A stretch of 64,000 nucleotides of DNA from Thiomonas sp. FB-6 (lineage in GTDB: Bacteria; Pseudomonadota; Gammaproteobacteria; Burkholderiales; Burkholderiaceae_C): the NCBI RefSeq assembly GCF_000377645.1, contig NZ_KB898479.1, forward strand, positions 1-64,000, written 5' to 3'. Below are positions 1-13,638 of the stretch, in pieces; within the stretch, counting starts at the first letter, position 1, and every line of letters starts with the position of its first letter. The position numbers and the translations under genes are program-made. A model generated the notes under the pieces. That model saw nothing but the letters and a program-made list of their open reading frames with translations, was not told where the DNA came from and searched no databases.

Positions 1-721
1 AGCACCGTGACGCGATCGCACAGCCCCATGACCAGCTTGACGTCGTGCTCGATCAGCAGGATCGTGCGCCCGTCCTGGCGAATGGTCACCAGCAACTCGC
101 GCAACTGCAGCTTCTCGGTGGCGTTCATGCCGGCGGCCGGCTCGTCCAGCGCCAGCAGCTTGGGCTCGGTGGCCAGCGCGCGCGCGATCTCCAGACGCCG
201 CTGGTCGCCGTAGGACAGCGTGCGCGCGCGGTAGTCGGCGTACTGCTCGATGCCCACGTACTGCAGCAACTCGTAGGCGCGCTCGCGGATGGCGCGCTCC
301 TCCTGGCGAAAGCGCGGCGTGCGCAGCACCGCCCCCAGCACCGCGCTCTTCGTGCGCGTGTGGCGCCCCACCATCACGTTCTCCAGCGCCGTCATGTCCG
401 GGAACAGGCGGATGTTCTGGAAGGTGCGCGCGATGCCCTCGTGCGCCACCTGGTGCACCGCCTCGGGCTTGTAGGCGCGCCCTTCCAGCAGGAACTCGCC
501 CCCGTCGGGCTTGTACATGCCGGTGATCACGTTGAAAAAGGTGGTCTTGCCCGCCCCGTTGGGGCCGATCAGGCCGTAGATCTGGCCCCGGTGGATCTCC
601 AGGCCCACCTCCGACAGCGCCTGCAGGCCGCCGAAGCGCTTGGAAGCGCCCGAGACCTTCAGCGTCGGCACGCCACCGCCAGCCGCCGGCGGCTGCTCCT
701 CGATCACGTCGAGTTGCGCGC

Positions 722-725
<4 letters not shown>
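1..725 (-). CDS. livG: Branched-chain amino acid ABC transporter ATP-binding protein LivG (3' end cut by window edge)
   Basis: ATPase subunit that energises uptake of leucine, isoleucine, valine or related substrates through the LivH/LivM channel at the inner membrane. About 241 codons are visible. The Walker A loop GPNGAGKT lies at about residues 54-61, the ABC signature is LSYGDQRR, and Walker B reads LLALDEP followed by AAGMN, which is typical of LivG rather than LivF. The start at 725 overlaps the livM stop in an ATGA, so the two are translationally coupled. The C-terminal end lies beyond position 1, where livF would be expected. The substrate is inferred from the family; no binding-protein gene is in view. 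Confidence 0.95.
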
Positions 726-1879
<1,154 letters not shown>

Positions 1880-1892
1880 GCTCGTCTCCCGC

Positions 1893-2822
1893 TCAGGCGC
1901 GATCGGCCACGCGCTCGCCCAGCAGCCCCTGCGGGCGCAGCGTGAGCACCAGGATCAGCACGATGAACGCGAAGATGTCCTGGTAGTTGCTGCCGAACAT
2001 CCCGTGCGTGAAGGTGCCGATGTAGCCCGCCCCCAGCACCTCGATCACCCCCAGCAGAACCCCCCCCACCATCGCCCCGCCCATGTTGCCGATGCCTCCC
2101 AGCACCGCCGCCGTGAAGGCCTTCAGCCCCGGCGTGAAGCCCATGTAGAAGTTCGCCGTCGAGAAGTTCGCGTACCACATCACCCCCGCGATCGCCGCCA
2201 GCACCGCGCCGATCACGAAGGCCGCCGAAATCACCAGGTTCGGGTTCACCCCCATCAGCGAGGCCACCCGCGGGTTCTCCGCCGTCGCCCGCATCGCGCG
2301 CCCCAGCTTGGTGTGGTTGATCAGCACCGTCAGCCCCACCAGCAGCACCACCGTGACCACCAGAATGGCAATCTGCACCTGCGTGATCACCACCCCGTCC
2401 ATGTTGATCACGCGGTTCGGGAACATCTCCGGGAACACCTTGTAGTCGCGCCCCCACACCACCATCGCCAGCGTCTCCAGCAGGATCGACATGCCGATGG
2501 CCGTCACCAGCGGCGCCAGCTTGGGCGCGTTGCGCAGCCGCCGGTACGCCAGGCGCTCGATGAAAAAGTTCAGCGTCCCGCACACCGCCATCGCCGCCAC
2601 CAGCGCGATCGCCAGCACCAGCGGCCAGGGCATCCCCGGCGTCACCGCGTGCAGGAACCGGAACATGCTGTACGACGTCAGCGCCCCCACCATCATCACG
2701 TCGCCATGGGCGAAGTTGATCAGGTTGACGATCCCGTAGACCATCGTGTAGCCCAGGGCGACTAGGGCATACATGCTGCCCAGCACCAGGCCGTTCACCA
2801 ACTGTTGAATAAGTGTTTGCAT
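1893..2822 (-). CDS. livH: Branched-chain amino acid ABC transporter permease LivH
   Basis: First gene of the liv operon, 309 residues, the usual LivH length. The open frame continues upstream, but I chose the ATG at 2822 because the product then begins MQTLIQQLVNGLVLGSMYAL, the standard LivH N-terminus, and an AAGGA ribosome site stands just before it. Signature segments are GYTMVYGIVNLINFAHGDV and the loop NTKLGRAMRA-like stretch HTKLGRAMRATAEN. It forms the transmembrane channel with LivM. No periplasmic binding protein gene lies upstream, so that subunit must be encoded elsewhere. Confidence 0.95.
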   Translation of the reverse strand: MQTLIQQLVNGLVLGSMYALVALGYTMVYGIVNLINFAHGDVMMVGALTSYSMFRFLHAVTPGMPWPLVLAIALVAAMAVCGTLNFFIERLAYRRLRNAPKLAPLVTAIGMSILLETLAMVVWGRDYKVFPEMFPNRVINMDGVVITQVQIAILVVTVVLLVGLTVLINHTKLGRAMRATAENPRVASLMGVNPNLVISAAFVIGAVLAAIAGVMWYANFSTANFYMGFTPGLKAFTAAVLGGIGNMGGAMVGGVLLGVIEVLGAGYIGTFTHGMFGSNYQDIFAFIVLILVLTLRPQGLLGERVADRA

Positions 2823-3206
2823 CCCGAAAGTCCTTGTGGGTACGGTGCACGCGATGCGGCTACCCATGCGACCTCGGGGTCTCGCGGAAGGTGATTCCGC
2901 GCTTCCCCCGCCGGGGCTCCGCCCGTGCCTGGTGGGCTCGGACAGGACTCCGGCATGCCGATGAGTCTCCTGGTGGCAGACCACACAGGCGCACCCGTGA
3001 TCTTGCCGACTTTGTAGGTTTAACCGGTAATGATAACCACGGGGATTAACCCGCCTCCCCCACAGGCCGGGGGCAAAACTTGTTGCGCGATGTTCCCGAG
3101 CTGTGCTCGCTTGCGCGCGCCTGCGGAAGCAGCAGCAAGATGCATGCCTGAATGCTGCGACGCACAATGCGAGTGCGCACGGCGCGGCGGCGCGAGCCCG
3201 CGGCGC
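2823..3206 (-). other. Gene-free leader/intergenic stretch upstream of livH
   Basis: I see no convincing gene in these 384 bases. On the livH strand the leader can form two short perfect hairpins: GACC-TCGG-GGTC near 2870-2881 and CGCGGAA with a 5-base loop and TTCCGCG at 2883-2901. Both lie between rarA and the livH start and could shape the liv transcript, but no T-run follows, so they are not obvious terminators. A third hairpin, CCCCC-7-GGGGG at 3057-3073, lies nearer rarA. I could not identify a clear -10/-35 pair. Confidence 0.5.
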
Positions 3207-4649
3207 TCAATCGCTGGGACCGCCGCCCGGATCGTCGGCCCGATCGCCGGCCGCATCGCCGCTCGCGTCCTCCCCGGCGGCCGCGCCGGGCAGGCCCGCG
3301 CGGGCCTGGCGGTTCAGGCGCCGCAACTCGGCCAGGCGCTCGCCCAGGCGCGCCTCCAGACCGCGGGGCGTGGGGCGGTACAGGCGCGCTTCCGGCATGC
3401 TCTGCGGGAAGTAGCGCTCGCCGGCGGCGAAGGCGCCCGGTTCGTCGTGGGCATAGCGGTACGCCGCGCCCGCACCAATTTCGCGCATCAGGCGCGTCGG
3501 TGCATTGCGCAGGTGCATGGGCACCGGCGCGCTGCCGTGCCGGCGCACCAGTTCGCGCGCCTCGCCGGCGGCCACGTAGGCGGCGTTGGACTTCGGCGCC
3601 AGCGCCAGGTACAGCACGGCCTGCGCCAGCGCCAGTTCGCCCTCGGGGCTGCCCAGGCGCTCGTAGGCGGCCATCGCGTCCAGGCTCAGCGACAGCGCGC
3701 GCGGATCGGCCAGCCCGATGTCCTCGCTGGCCATGCGGATCAGGCGCCGGCCGATGTAGGCCGCGTCCACGCCGCCGTCGACCATGCGCGTGAACCAGTA
3801 CAGCGAGGCGTCGGGATCGCTGCCGCGCACCGATTTGTGCAAGGCCGAGATGACGTCGTAGAACTGATCGCCGCCCTTGTCGTAGCGCCTCAGGGTCTCG
3901 GCCAGCGCCGATTGCAGCAGCGCCATGTCCACGCTGGCGCTGCCCGCGGCGCGCGCCGTGGCGGCCACCGCCTCGACCGCGTTGAGCAGGCGCCGGCCGT
4001 CGCCGTCGGCGTGCTCGGCCAGCAGGCGCAGCGCGTCGGGCTCGATGTCCGCAACGCCGCTGGCCTGCAGGCCGCGGCGCGCGAGCAACTCGAGCTCGGG
4101 GGGCTGCAGCGGCTGCAGCACGTACACGGTGGCACGCGACAGCAGCGCGCTGTTGACCTCGAAGGAGGGGTTCTCGGTGGTCGCGCCGATGAAGGTGAAC
4201 AGGCCCGATTCGACGTGCGGCAGGAAGGCGTCCTGCTGGCTCTTGTTGAAGCGGTGCACCTCGTCGACGAACACCAGCGTGGGCTGGCCCCCGGCGCGCG
4301 CCGCCTGCGCCTGCACCACCGCCTCGCGGATTTCCTTGACCCCGGCGAGCACCGCGGAAATGGCGATGAAATGGGCGCCGAAGCGCTGCGCGATGAGCCG
4401 GGCCAGCGTGGTCTTGCCCACCCCGGGCGGGCCCCACAGGATCATCGAATGCAGGCGCCTGGTGTCGAAGGCCAGGCGCAGCGGCCTGCCGGGGGCCAGC
4501 AGGTGGGTCTGCCCGATCACCTCGTCGATGCCGCGCGGGCGCAGGCGCTCGGCCAGCGGCGCCTCGGCACCCGCGTCGGCCGGGCCCGGGCCTTGCGGCC
4601 TCGCGGGCTCGCTCGGGTCGGGATCGAACAGGTCGGCGCTGCGGACCAT
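3207..4649 (-). CDS. rarA: Replication-associated recombination protein A (RarA/MgsA AAA+ ATPase)
   Basis: AAA+ ATPase of the RarA/WRNIP1 family that acts at stalled forks and single-stranded DNA gaps; 480 residues. Visible motifs are the N-terminal box [20 protein letters not shown], Walker [12 protein letters not shown] near residue 75, Walker [16 protein letters not shown] and the sensor stretch [14 protein letters not shown]. The C-terminal MgsA tetramerisation part follows ([34 protein letters not shown]). The last 30 residues are a low-complexity Gly/Ala/Asp tail that probably adds nothing to activity. It sits 19 bases after lolA in the same direction, the usual ftsK-lolA-rarA order of Burkholderiales. 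Confidence 0.96.
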   Translation of the reverse strand: MVRSADLFDPDPSEPARPQGPGPADAGAEAPLAERLRPRGIDEVIGQTHLLAPGRPLRLAFDTRRLHSMILWGPPGVGKTTLARLIAQRFGAHFIAISAVLAGVKEIREAVVQAQAARAGGQPTLVFVDEVHRFNKSQQDAFLPHVESGLFTFIGATTENPSFEVNSALLSRATVYVLQPLQPPELELLARRGLQASGVADIEPDALRLLAEHADGDGRRLLNAVEAVAATARAAGSASVDMALLQSALAETLRRYDKGGDQFYDVISALHKSVRGSDPDASLYWFTRMVDGGVDAAYIGRRLIRMASEDIGLADPRALSLSLDAMAAYERLGSPEGELALAQAVLYLALAPKSNAAYVAAGEARELVRRHGSAPVPMHLRNAPTRLMREIGAGAAYRYAHDEPGAFAAGERYFPQSMPEARLYRPTPRGLEARLGERLAELRRLNRQARAGLPGAAAGEDASGDAAGDRADDPGGGPSD

Positions 4650-4668
4650 GGGCGGAGCGCGCGAGGCT

Positions 4669-5343
4669 TCAGGCGCCGCCGGGGCGGATCACCGCGGCCC
4701 CGGGCGGCGGGGTGAATTCGAAGGTCCCGGCGGGAAAGCTCGGGTTGTCCCGCTGCGCACTGAAGCGGATGGTCGAGGTGCGGCGGAAGGCATCGCGCAG
4801 CACCATCTGCTCCAGCTGCGGCCCCCGCGCGCCCTCGCGCAGGCCCAGGCGCACCCAGACAAAGGAACCGTCGGCACTGCGCGGCGTGGCCTGCACCCAT
4901 TGCAGCCCGCCCTGCGCGGGCAGCGCCTGCAGCCGGAACACCCGCTGCACGTCGGCGCCGGCCAGCAAGGCCGCCGGCGTGCCGCCCAGGGCCTGGGACT
5001 GGCTGCTGACGGTCACCTGGTCCAGGTCGTGGTCGTAGGTCCAGATGGTGCTGCCGTCGCTGACGATGTCCTGCCGGTAGGGCTTGAGGTACACCCAGCG
5101 GAAGCGTCCCGGGCGCTCGAAGGAGAAGCTGCCGGAGGACACTTGCGGCGTGCCGCCGTTGGCGGTGGCCACGCTTTGCGTGAAGTCGGCCTGCGCGCCG
5201 TGGGTGTCGCGCAGCCACTGCTGCAGCAGCGCCAGTCCGTCGGGCGGCGCCGCGGAGGCGGCCAGCGGCAGGGCCGCGCCGAACAGGGCCAGGCCCGCCA
5301 GCAGGCGCCGGCGGGCGGGAAGGAATGCGGGGATGCGGGACAT
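4669..5343 (-). CDS. lolA: Outer-membrane lipoprotein carrier protein LolA
   Basis: Periplasmic chaperone that takes lipoproteins from the LolCDE complex to LolB at the outer membrane. The 224-residue product starts with a signal peptide (RRR, then [17 protein letters not shown], cleavage predicted near residue 30). The mature part shows the LolA pattern: [30 protein letters not shown] and the strand [13 protein letters not shown]. It lies between ftsK and rarA on the same strand, 81 bases downstream of ftsK. Length is normal. Confidence 0.95.
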   Translation of the reverse strand: MSRIPAFLPARRRLLAGLALFGAALPLAASAAPPDGLALLQQWLRDTHGAQADFTQSVATANGGTPQVSSGSFSFERPGRFRWVYLKPYRQDIVSDGSTIWTYDHDLDQVTVSSQSQALGGTPAALLAGADVQRVFRLQALPAQGGLQWVQATPRSADGSFVWVRLGLREGARGPQLEQMVLRDAFRRTSTIRFSAQRDNPSFPAGTFEFTPPPGAAVIRPGGA

Positions 5344-5424
5344 CGGCGGGTGCCTCGGAGATGGGAAAATGTCTTGGAACCAGGAAGCCGGTCGCGGCGG
5401 CGCGCCCCGCGCGGGGCCCGGGAC

Positions 5425-7758
5425 TCAGGGCTCGCCGCGCGCCGGCACCAGGATGTCGCGGTTGCCGTTGCTCGACAGCGGCGAGACCAGGCCGGCCTTC
5501 TCCATCTGGTCCAGCAGGCGCGCCGAGCGGTTGTAGCCGATGCGCAGATGGCGCTGCACCAGCGAGATCGAGGCCTTGCGGTTCTGCAGCACGATCTGCA
5601 CCGCCTGGTCGTACAGCGGGTCGCTCTCGGCGTCGCCGCCGCCCTCGAATCCGCCGGCCTCGCCGTCGGCACCGAGCTCGGGCTCGAGCAGGCCGGGCAC
5701 GTAGTCGGGCTCGCCCTGGGTCTTGAGCTGCTCGACCACGCGGTGCACCTCGGAGTCGGAGACGAAGGCGCCGTGCACGCGCTGCGGCGCGCCGGAGCCG
5801 GGCGGCAGGTACAGCATGTCGCCCATGCCCAGCAGGCTTTCCGCGCCCATCTGGTCGAGAATGGTGCGCGAGTCGACCTTGCTCGACACCTGAAAGGCGA
5901 TGCGCGTGGGAATGTTGGCCTTGATCAGCCCGGTGATCACGTCCACGCTGGGGCGCTGCGTGGCCAGGATCAGGTGGATGCCCGCGGCGCGCGCCTTCTG
6001 CGCCAGGCGCGCGATGAGTTCCTCGATCTTCTTGCCCACCACCATCATCAGGTCGGCCAGTTCGTCGATGACCACCACGATGAAGGGCATGTGCTGCAGC
6101 GGCTCCGGGCTCTCCGGGGTCAGCGACAGCGGGTTGGGCACGTGCTCGCCGCGCTGCGCCGCCTCGGCGATGCGCGCGTTGTAGCTGGCCAGGTTGCGCA
6201 CGCCCAGCTTGCTCATGACCTTGTAGCGCCGGTCCATCTCGCCCACGCACCAGTTCAGCGCGTGCGCCGCCTGCTTCATGTCGGTGACCACCGGAGCCAG
6301 CAGGTGAGGGATGCCCTCGTAGACGCTCAGCTCGAGCATCTTCGGGTCGATCATGATCAGGCGCACCTGGCGCGCCTCGGCCTTGTACAGCAGGCTGAGG
6401 ATCATCGCGTTGATGCCCACCGACTTGCCCGAGCCGGTCGTGCCCGCCACCAACAGGTGCGGCATGCGCGCCAGGTCGGCGACCACCGGCTTGCCCACGA
6501 TGTCCTTGCCCAGGCCCATGGTGAGCATGGACTGCGCGTCGTTGTAGACCTGCGAGCCCAGGATCTCGCCCAGCCCGATGGTCTGGCGCTTGGCGTTGGG
6601 CAGTTCCAGCGCCATGGTGTTCTTGCCGGGGATGGTCTCCACCACGCGGATGCTCACCAGCGACAGCGCGCGCGCCAGGTCGCGCGACAGCGTCACCACC
6701 TGGGAGCCCTTCACGCCGGGCTCGGGCTCGACCTCGTAGCGGGTGATCACCGGGCCGGGCAGCGCCGCGACCACGCGCACCGACACGCCGAAGTCCTTGA
6801 GCTTCTTCTCGATCAGGCGGGAGGTGAACTCCAGGGTCTCGGCCGACACCGCGTCGCGCGCGGCCTGCGCCTGATCCAGCAGATCCAGCGTGGGCAGGGC
6901 CGAGTTGGGCATTTCCTGGAACAGCGGCTTCTGGCGTTCGCGCTGCACCCGCGGCGACTGCGCCACCTGCACCACCGCCGGCTCGATGAACACGGGGGCG
7001 AACACCTCCTCGGCCTCGCGCGCCGCCTGGTCCTGCACGTCGGCCTCGCGCTCGCGCAGCGCCTGCTGGCCGGCCTCGCGGTCCTGGCGCAGCGCGCGGC
7101 GCGCACGCAGGCGGGTCCAGGCCCATTCGATGCCCGCGCCGGTGCGCTCCGCGGCGTCCACCCAGCTGAAGCGGGCGAACCAGGACAGCGACAACAGGAA
7201 CATGGCCAGCAGCACGATGGCGCTGCCGGTGAATCCCAGCAGATGCTGCAGGGCAACACCCAGCCAGGAGCCGACCACCCCGCCGGCCTGGCCCGGCAGC
7301 AGCGCGCCCAGGTGCCACAGGCGCGTGGCTTCCAGCGCCGCGCTGGACAGCGGGAGCAGCGCGAGCCCGGCCGCGAAACCCAGGCGGCGCCACCAAGGCG
7401 CGGCTTCGGCCTCTTCGGCGGGCTCCAGCGCGGCCGGGTGGGCGTGGCGCCAGGCCCGCAGCAGCGCGTACAGGCCCATGGGCAGGATCCACAGGGCCGA
7501 GAAGCCGAGCAGGAAGTACAGGATGTCGGCGACCCAGGCGCCGGCCGCGCCCACCAGGTTCGCGGTGGCATGGGCGGCGGTGCCGGAGGTCGACCAGGAG
7601 GGGTCGTCGCGGTGGTAGCTGAGCAAGGCCAGCAGCAGCAGCAGCCAGGCGATGGCGCCGCTGGCCAGGCGGAGTTCGGCGAGCAGGCGGCTCTTGCGCG
7701 CGGCGGGACGGCGCGGCTCGTTGCGCGGACCGATCCAGGGCAGGGAAAAACGACTCAA
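5425..7758 (-). CDS. ftsK: DNA translocase FtsK
   Basis: Septal DNA pump that helps segregate chromosome ends and activates XerCD at dif; 777 residues. Four to five hydrophobic segments lie within the first 190 residues, then a short acidic linker, then the motor: [14 protein letters not shown] (Walker A), [13 protein letters not shown], and [12 protein letters not shown] (Walker B). The C-terminal gamma winged helix that reads KOPS sites is intact ([23 protein letters not shown]). The linker is much shorter than in E. coli FtsK, as is usual in betaproteobacteria. It is the first gene of ftsK-lolA-rarA and its start is 43 bases from the stop of the Crp/Fnr gene upstream. Confidence 0.97.
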   Translation of the reverse strand: MSRFSLPWIGPRNEPRRPAARKSRLLAELRLASGAIAWLLLLLALLSYHRDDPSWSTSGTAAHATANLVGAAGAWVADILYFLLGFSALWILPMGLYALLRAWRHAHPAALEPAEEAEAAPWWRRLGFAAGLALLPLSSAALEATRLWHLGALLPGQAGGVVGSWLGVALQHLLGFTGSAIVLLAMFLLSLSWFARFSWVDAAERTGAGIEWAWTRLRARRALRQDREAGQQALREREADVQDQAAREAEEVFAPVFIEPAVVQVAQSPRVQRERQKPLFQEMPNSALPTLDLLDQAQAARDAVSAETLEFTSRLIEKKLKDFGVSVRVVAALPGPVITRYEVEPEPGVKGSQVVTLSRDLARALSLVSIRVVETIPGKNTMALELPNAKRQTIGLGEILGSQVYNDAQSMLTMGLGKDIVGKPVVADLARMPHLLVAGTTGSGKSVGINAMILSLLYKAEARQVRLIMIDPKMLELSVYEGIPHLLAPVVTDMKQAAHALNWCVGEMDRRYKVMSKLGVRNLASYNARIAEAAQRGEHVPNPLSLTPESPEPLQHMPFIVVVIDELADLMMVVGKKIEELIARLAQKARAAGIHLILATQRPSVDVITGLIKANIPTRIAFQVSSKVDSRTILDQMGAESLLGMGDMLYLPPGSGAPQRVHGAFVSDSEVHRVVEQLKTQGEPDYVPGLLEPELGADGEAGGFEGGGDAESDPLYDQAVQIVLQNRKASISLVQRHLRIGYNRSARLLDQMEKAGLVSPLSSNGNRDILVPARGEP

Positions 7759-7801
7759 GGTTGCAACGGAGTAGTACGCGGCCGGTGCTCGCCCGCGCGG
7801 C

Positions 7802-9587
<1,786 letters not shown>

Positions 9588-9654
9588 GGACATCAGCCCC
9601 CACGCTCGCTGCGCTCGCTGCCTCCCGAGGGGCCGCGGTCGGCCGCGACGCCAG

Positions 9655-10260
9655 CTACGGCGCCCCGGCAGCTTCGGGCGCGGGCGGCGCCGCGTCGAGC
9701 CAGTTCGCGCGGTAGTGCAGCAGCTCGTCGATGGACTCGTGGATGTCGGCCAGCGCGGTGTGCTCCTGGCGCTTCTTGAACGATGCCGCCACTTCCGGGC
9801 GCCAGCGCCGGGCCAGTTCCTTGAGGGTGCTGACGTCCAGGTTGCGGTAGTGGAAAAAGGCTTCCAGCCGGGGCATGCAGCGCGCCATGAAGCGCCGGTC
9901 CTGGCAGATGCTGTTGCCGCACATGGGGCTCTTGCCCGCCGGTACGTAGCGGGACGCGAATTCGATCATCGCCTGTTCCGCCCGGGCCTCGTCCACGGTG
10001 CTGGCGGCGACCCGCGCGGTCAGCCCGGAGCGCCCATGGGTGCCCTGGTTCCACGCGTCCATCGCGGCCATCACCTCGGCCGGCTGGTGCACCGCCACCA
10101 CCGGGCCCTCGACCCGGCGCGTGACCTGGGCATCGGTGACCACCAATGCGACCTCGATGATGCGGTCGTTCAGCGGATCCAGGCCGGTCATCTCCATGTC
10201 GACCCACAGGAGGTTGGATTCGTGCAAAGGCAGATCGGAGGAGTTCAGGAGGGTGCTCAT
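9655..10260 (-). CDS. orn: Oligoribonuclease
   Basis: 3'-5' exoribonuclease that clears 2- to 5-mer RNAs and pGpG, the last product of cyclic-di-GMP breakdown, so it links to the signalling genes later in the window. 201 residues. DEDDh motifs are visible: [10 protein letters not shown] (D, E), NSICQDRRF (D) and [10 protein letters not shown] (H, D). I start it at 10260 ([21 protein letters not shown]), with the GGAG-rich stretch upstream acting as ribosome site. About 20 extra residues at the C-terminus are Ala/Pro-rich. Confidence 0.95.
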   Translation of the reverse strand: MSTLLNSSDLPLHESNLLWVDMEMTGLDPLNDRIIEVALVVTDAQVTRRVEGPVVAVHQPAEVMAAMDAWNQGTHGRSGLTARVAASTVDEARAEQAMIEFASRYVPAGKSPMCGNSICQDRRFMARCMPRLEAFFHYRNLDVSTLKELARRWRPEVAASFKKRQEHTALADIHESIDELLHYRANWLDAAPPAPEAAGAP

Positions 10261-10421
10261 GCGCGCGGGGCGCGGGGCCGACCGTGCCGCGAGCCGCGGC
10301 CGCGCGTCGGCACCACGCGGATGGGATAATGGGCGCACCGCGCGAGCCCGCGCGGCGCCTTGGATCCGCATTCTCGCATGAGCCCTTTCCCCGCACCGCG
10401 CCCCGCCGCCCGCATGCATTC

Positions 10422-11708
10422 ATGAACGCCTTGCACCTGTCCCTGCTGTGCAGCGCGGGTTTCGCCGCCGCCTTGCTGCTGGCCACGGCGCTGCGCCTGT
10501 GGCTGGGCCTGCGCCAGATCCGCCATGTGCGGCTGCATCGCGAGCACGTACCCCAGGCCTTCGCCGGAGTCATCGGGGTGGAGGCCCACCGCAAGGCGGC
10601 CGACTACACCAGCGCGCGCCAGCGCCAGGATCTGTGGCATGCGCTGTTCTCCGCCGCGGTGGTGCTGGCCTGGACCCTGCTGGGCGGGCTGCAGCTGCTG
10701 GCGGGACTGAACGCGGCATGGTTCGGCGGCGGCGTGGGCGCGCAGTTGCTGCTGCTGGCCGAATTCGGGCTGCTCGGCGCCCTGCTCGATCTACCCTGGG
10801 ACATCTGGCGCACCTTCGGGCTGGAGTCGCGCTTCGGCTTCAACCGCAGCACCCCCGCGCTGTTCGCGGCGGACCAGCTCAAGGGCCTGCTGCTCGGCGC
10901 GGCGCTGATGGCGCCGCTGGCGCTGCTGGTGCTGTGGCTGATGCGCCTCGGCCCGCTGTGGTGGCTGTGGGCCTGGGCCGGTTTCGCCGGCTTCAGCCTG
11001 GCGATGATGGTGATCTTCCCCACCTGGATCGCGCCCTGGTTCAACCGCTTCGAGCCCCTGCCGGACGGCGAAGTGAAGACCCGCGCGCAGGCGCTGATGC
11101 AGCGCTGCGGCTTCGCGCTGCAGGGCCTGTACGTGATGGACGGCTCGCGCCGCAGCGCGCATGCCAACGCCTATTTCACCGGCATCGGCTCGGCCCGCCG
11201 CGTGGTGCTGTTCGACACCCTGCTGGGCCAGCTCGACGCGCAGCAGATCGAGGCCGTGCTGGCGCACGAGGTCGGCCACTACAAGCGGCGCCACATCCAG
11301 CAGCGCCTGCTGCTGACCCTGGCGATGAGCCTGGGCGGCTTCGCGCTGCTGGGGTGGCTGGCCTCGCGCAGCTGGTTCTACTCCGGGCTGGGTTTTGAGC
11401 CCGACCTGCTGGGCAGCAACGCCGCCGCGGCGCTGATCCTGTTCAGCCTGGCGCTGCCGGTGTTCGGGGTGTTCCTGACGCCGCTGGGCTCCGGCTGGTC
11501 GCGCCGGCACGAGTTCGAGGCCGACGCCTACGCGGCCGAGCACAGCGACGCACGCGCGCTGGGCAGCGCGCTGCTGCGCATGTACCGCGACAACGCCTCC
11601 ACGCTCACGCCGGACCCCTGGTTCGTGCGCTTCTACTACAGCCACCCGCCGGCGCTGCAGCGCCTGGCCCGCCTGGGCCTGCCCGCGGCAGCGCCCGCGA
11701 CCGCCTGA
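10422..11708 (+). CDS. M48-family membrane metalloprotease (Ste24/CAAX-protease-like)
   Basis: 428-residue integral-membrane zinc protease. Several hydrophobic segments flank the zinc motif HEVGH (VLAHEVGHYKRRH, near residue 285), and the distal zinc ligand lies in HEFEADAYAAEH. This N-terminal membrane bundle plus HEVGH and EFEAD is the Ste24/CAAX prenyl protease 1 layout found widely in proteobacteria, where it is thought to act in membrane protein quality control. It is 8 bases upstream of rsgA and divergent from orn, as in many Burkholderiales. The substrate is unknown. Confidence 0.9.
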   Translation: MNALHLSLLCSAGFAAALLLATALRLWLGLRQIRHVRLHREHVPQAFAGVIGVEAHRKAADYTSARQRQDLWHALFSAAVVLAWTLLGGLQLLAGLNAAWFGGGVGAQLLLLAEFGLLGALLDLPWDIWRTFGLESRFGFNRSTPALFAADQLKGLLLGAALMAPLALLVLWLMRLGPLWWLWAWAGFAGFSLAMMVIFPTWIAPWFNRFEPLPDGEVKTRAQALMQRCGFALQGLYVMDGSRRSAHANAYFTGIGSARRVVLFDTLLGQLDAQQIEAVLAHEVGHYKRRHIQQRLLLTLAMSLGGFALLGWLASRSWFYSGLGFEPDLLGSNAAAALILFSLALPVFGVFLTPLGSGWSRRHEFEADAYAAEHSDARALGSALLRMYRDNASTLTPDPWFVRFYYSHPPALQRLARLGLPAAAPATA

Positions 11709-11716
11709 GCGCGCGC

Positions 11717-12655
11717 GTGCGGCCCCCGCCGATCCAGCGCTCGACCGCGGCCCCGGCGTCCGCGCAGGGCGTGCGTGCGCGCATCGTCGGCGCCTTCGGG
11801 CGCAACTACCTGGCCGACAGCGGCGCCGGACCGGCGTTCCCCTGCGTGGCGCGCGGCAAGCGCAGCGATGTGGTCTGCGGAGACGAGGTGCTGCTGCAGC
11901 CCGGCGACCCGGCGCTGATCCTGCAGGTTCTTCCCAGGCGCAACGTGCTGTGGCGCGAGGACGCGTGGCGCAGCAAGGTGTTCGCGGCCAACCTGGACCT
12001 GTTGCTGGTGGTCACCGCACCGGAGCCGTCGCCCAACCTGGACCTGGTGGGACGCGCGCTGATCGCGGCGCGCGCCGAGGGCATCGAGACCCTCGTGCTG
12101 CTGAACAAATGCGAACTGCCCAGCGGCGCCGCGCTGCGCCAGCGCCTGCGCCCGCTGGAGTCCTGCGGGCAGGCGCTGCTGGAGCTGTCGGCGCGCCAGC
12201 AGCCGCAGCAGGCGCTGGAGCGGTTGCGCCCCTGGCTGGCCTCGCGTACCTGCATGCTGATCGGCGCCTCCGGCGTGGGCAAGTCCACGCTGGCCAACGC
12301 GCTGGTGCCGGGCCTGCAGGCGCAGACCCAGGCCTTGAGCGAGGCGCTCAACGCCGGGCGACACACGACGACCAGCACGCGGCTGTGGAAACTACCGGGG
12401 ATGCCCGAAGGCAGCGCGCTGCTGGATTCCCCCGGCTTCCAGGCCTTCGGCCTGCATCACCTGAGCGTCACCCAGTTGCAGCACGCGCTGCCGGAACTGG
12501 CGGCCCGCCTCGGGCAGTGCCGGTTCCAGAACTGCACCCACCGCCAGGAACCCGGCTGCGTGGTGCGGGAAGCCGTGCAGGCGGGCGGCATCGACCCCGA
12601 GCGCTACGCGCTGTATCTGCGGGTGCTGGAAGAACTGCTGGCGCCGCGGCACTGA
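11717..12655 (+). CDS. rsgA: Small ribosomal subunit biogenesis GTPase RsgA
   Basis: Circularly permuted GTPase that checks maturation of the 30S subunit; 312 residues. The GTP motifs appear in permuted order: NKCE (G4), SAR (G5), GASGVGKST (G1) and DSPGFQAFGL (G3). An N-terminal OB fold (VVCGDEVLLQPGD) and a C-terminal zinc site (CRFQNCTH, EPGC) complete the family pattern. The start is GTG at 11717, 8 bases after the protease gene, which suggests cotranscription. Confidence 0.95.
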   Translation: MRPPPIQRSTAAPASAQGVRARIVGAFGRNYLADSGAGPAFPCVARGKRSDVVCGDEVLLQPGDPALILQVLPRRNVLWREDAWRSKVFAANLDLLLVVTAPEPSPNLDLVGRALIAARAEGIETLVLLNKCELPSGAALRQRLRPLESCGQALLELSARQQPQQALERLRPWLASRTCMLIGASGVGKSTLANALVPGLQAQTQALSEALNAGRHTTTSTRLWKLPGMPEGSALLDSPGFQAFGLHHLSVTQLQHALPELAARLGQCRFQNCTHRQEPGCVVREAVQAGGIDPERYALYLRVLEELLAPRH

Positions 12656-12657
12656 GA

Positions 12658-12679
12658 GGCCGCGCGCCAGGGCGCGGCC
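12658..12679. terminator. GC hairpin between convergent rsgA and argF
   Basis: GGCCGCGC (12658-12665) pairs perfectly with GCGCGGCC (12672-12679) around a 6-base loop, exactly in the gap between the two stop codons. There is no T-run on either side, so it may only slow polymerase or protect 3' ends. Confidence 0.45.
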
Positions 12680-12684
12680 CTGCC

Positions 12685-13626
12685 TCAGTCGGGCAGCTGG
12701 CCCAGGAGCATGAACTCCATCAGCGCCTTCTGCACGTGCAGCCGGTTCTCGGCTTCGTCCCACACCACGCTTTGCGGGCCGTCGATGACCTCGCCCTGCA
12801 CTTCCTCGCCGCGATGCGCGGGCAGGCAATGCATGAACAGGGCCTGGGGGTCGGCGCGCGCCATCATGCGGGTGTCGACCATGAAGCCCTGGAAAGCCCG
12901 CATGCGCTGCGCGTTCTCGGCCTCGTAGCCCATGCTGGTCCACACGTCGGTGGTCACCAGGTGGGCGCCCTCGCAGGCCTGAAGGGGATCGTCGAAACAG
13001 CCCAGGCAGGCGCGTTCGGCCTCGGTCACCGGGTAGCCGGCGCGCTGCAGGTCCACGCCGTAGCCGGCGGGGCCGCTGAAGTGCACGCGGAAGCCCAGGA
13101 TGGCCGCGGCCTGCAGCCAGGTGTAGAGCATGTTGTTGGCGTCTCCCACCCAGGCCACGACCTTGCCGGCGATGTCCCCGCGGTGCTCGATGTAGGTGAA
13201 TACGTCGGCCAGCACCTGGCAGGGGTGGAATTCGTTGGTCAGGCCGTTGATCACCGGCACGCGCGAATGGGCCGCGAAGCGCTCGACGATGTCGTGGCCG
13301 TAGGTGCGGATCATCACCAGGTCGACCATGCGCGAGAACACCTGCGCGGCATCCTCGATGGGCTCGCCGCGCCCGAGCTGGCTGTCCCGGGTGTTGATGT
13401 AGATGGCGGCGCCGCCGAGCTGGTGCATGCCGGCCTCGAAACTCAGCCGGGTGCGCGTGGAGTGCTTCTCGAAAATCATCGCCAGCGTGCGGTCCACCAG
13501 CGGCTGGTGCATCTCGTAGCGCTTGAAACGGGCCTTGATCAGCGAACTGCGGCGGAACAGGTAGGCGTATTCCTCGCGGTCGAGGTCGCTGAACTGCAGG
13601 TAATGGCGGGGCGCTTGACGGCTCAT
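12685..13626 (-). CDS. argF: Ornithine carbamoyltransferase
   Basis: Forms citrulline from ornithine and carbamoyl phosphate in arginine synthesis; 313 residues. The carbamoyl-phosphate loop STRTRLSFE is near residue 57, and the ornithine-side motif HCLPAHRGEEV is near residue 265, with VWTSMGYE upstream. It begins 12 bases after the argD stop, so argD-argF is an operon. Length and motifs are normal for the anabolic enzyme. Confidence 0.96.
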   Translation of the reverse strand: MSRQAPRHYLQFSDLDREEYAYLFRRSSLIKARFKRYEMHQPLVDRTLAMIFEKHSTRTRLSFEAGMHQLGGAAIYINTRDSQLGRGEPIEDAAQVFSRMVDLVMIRTYGHDIVERFAAHSRVPVINGLTNEFHPCQVLADVFTYIEHRGDIAGKVVAWVGDANNMLYTWLQAAAILGFRVHFSGPAGYGVDLQRAGYPVTEAERACLGCFDDPLQACEGAHLVTTDVWTSMGYEAENAQRMRAFQGFMVDTRMMARADPQALFMHCLPAHRGEEVQGEVIDGPQSVVWDEAENRLHVQKALMEFMLLGQLPD

Positions 13627-13638
13627 CGCGTGGGCTCC

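Noticed and set aside
3057-3073. Hairpin CCCCC-7-GGGGG as the rarA terminator
   Set aside because: No T-run follows on the rarA strand and it lies more than 130 bases past the stop.
9594-9645. GC-rich stretch with CGCTCGCTGCGCTCGCTG between trxB and orn
   Set aside because: Looks like another widespread Burkholderiales intergenic repeat or a convergent-terminator region; I found no second copy in the window to define it.
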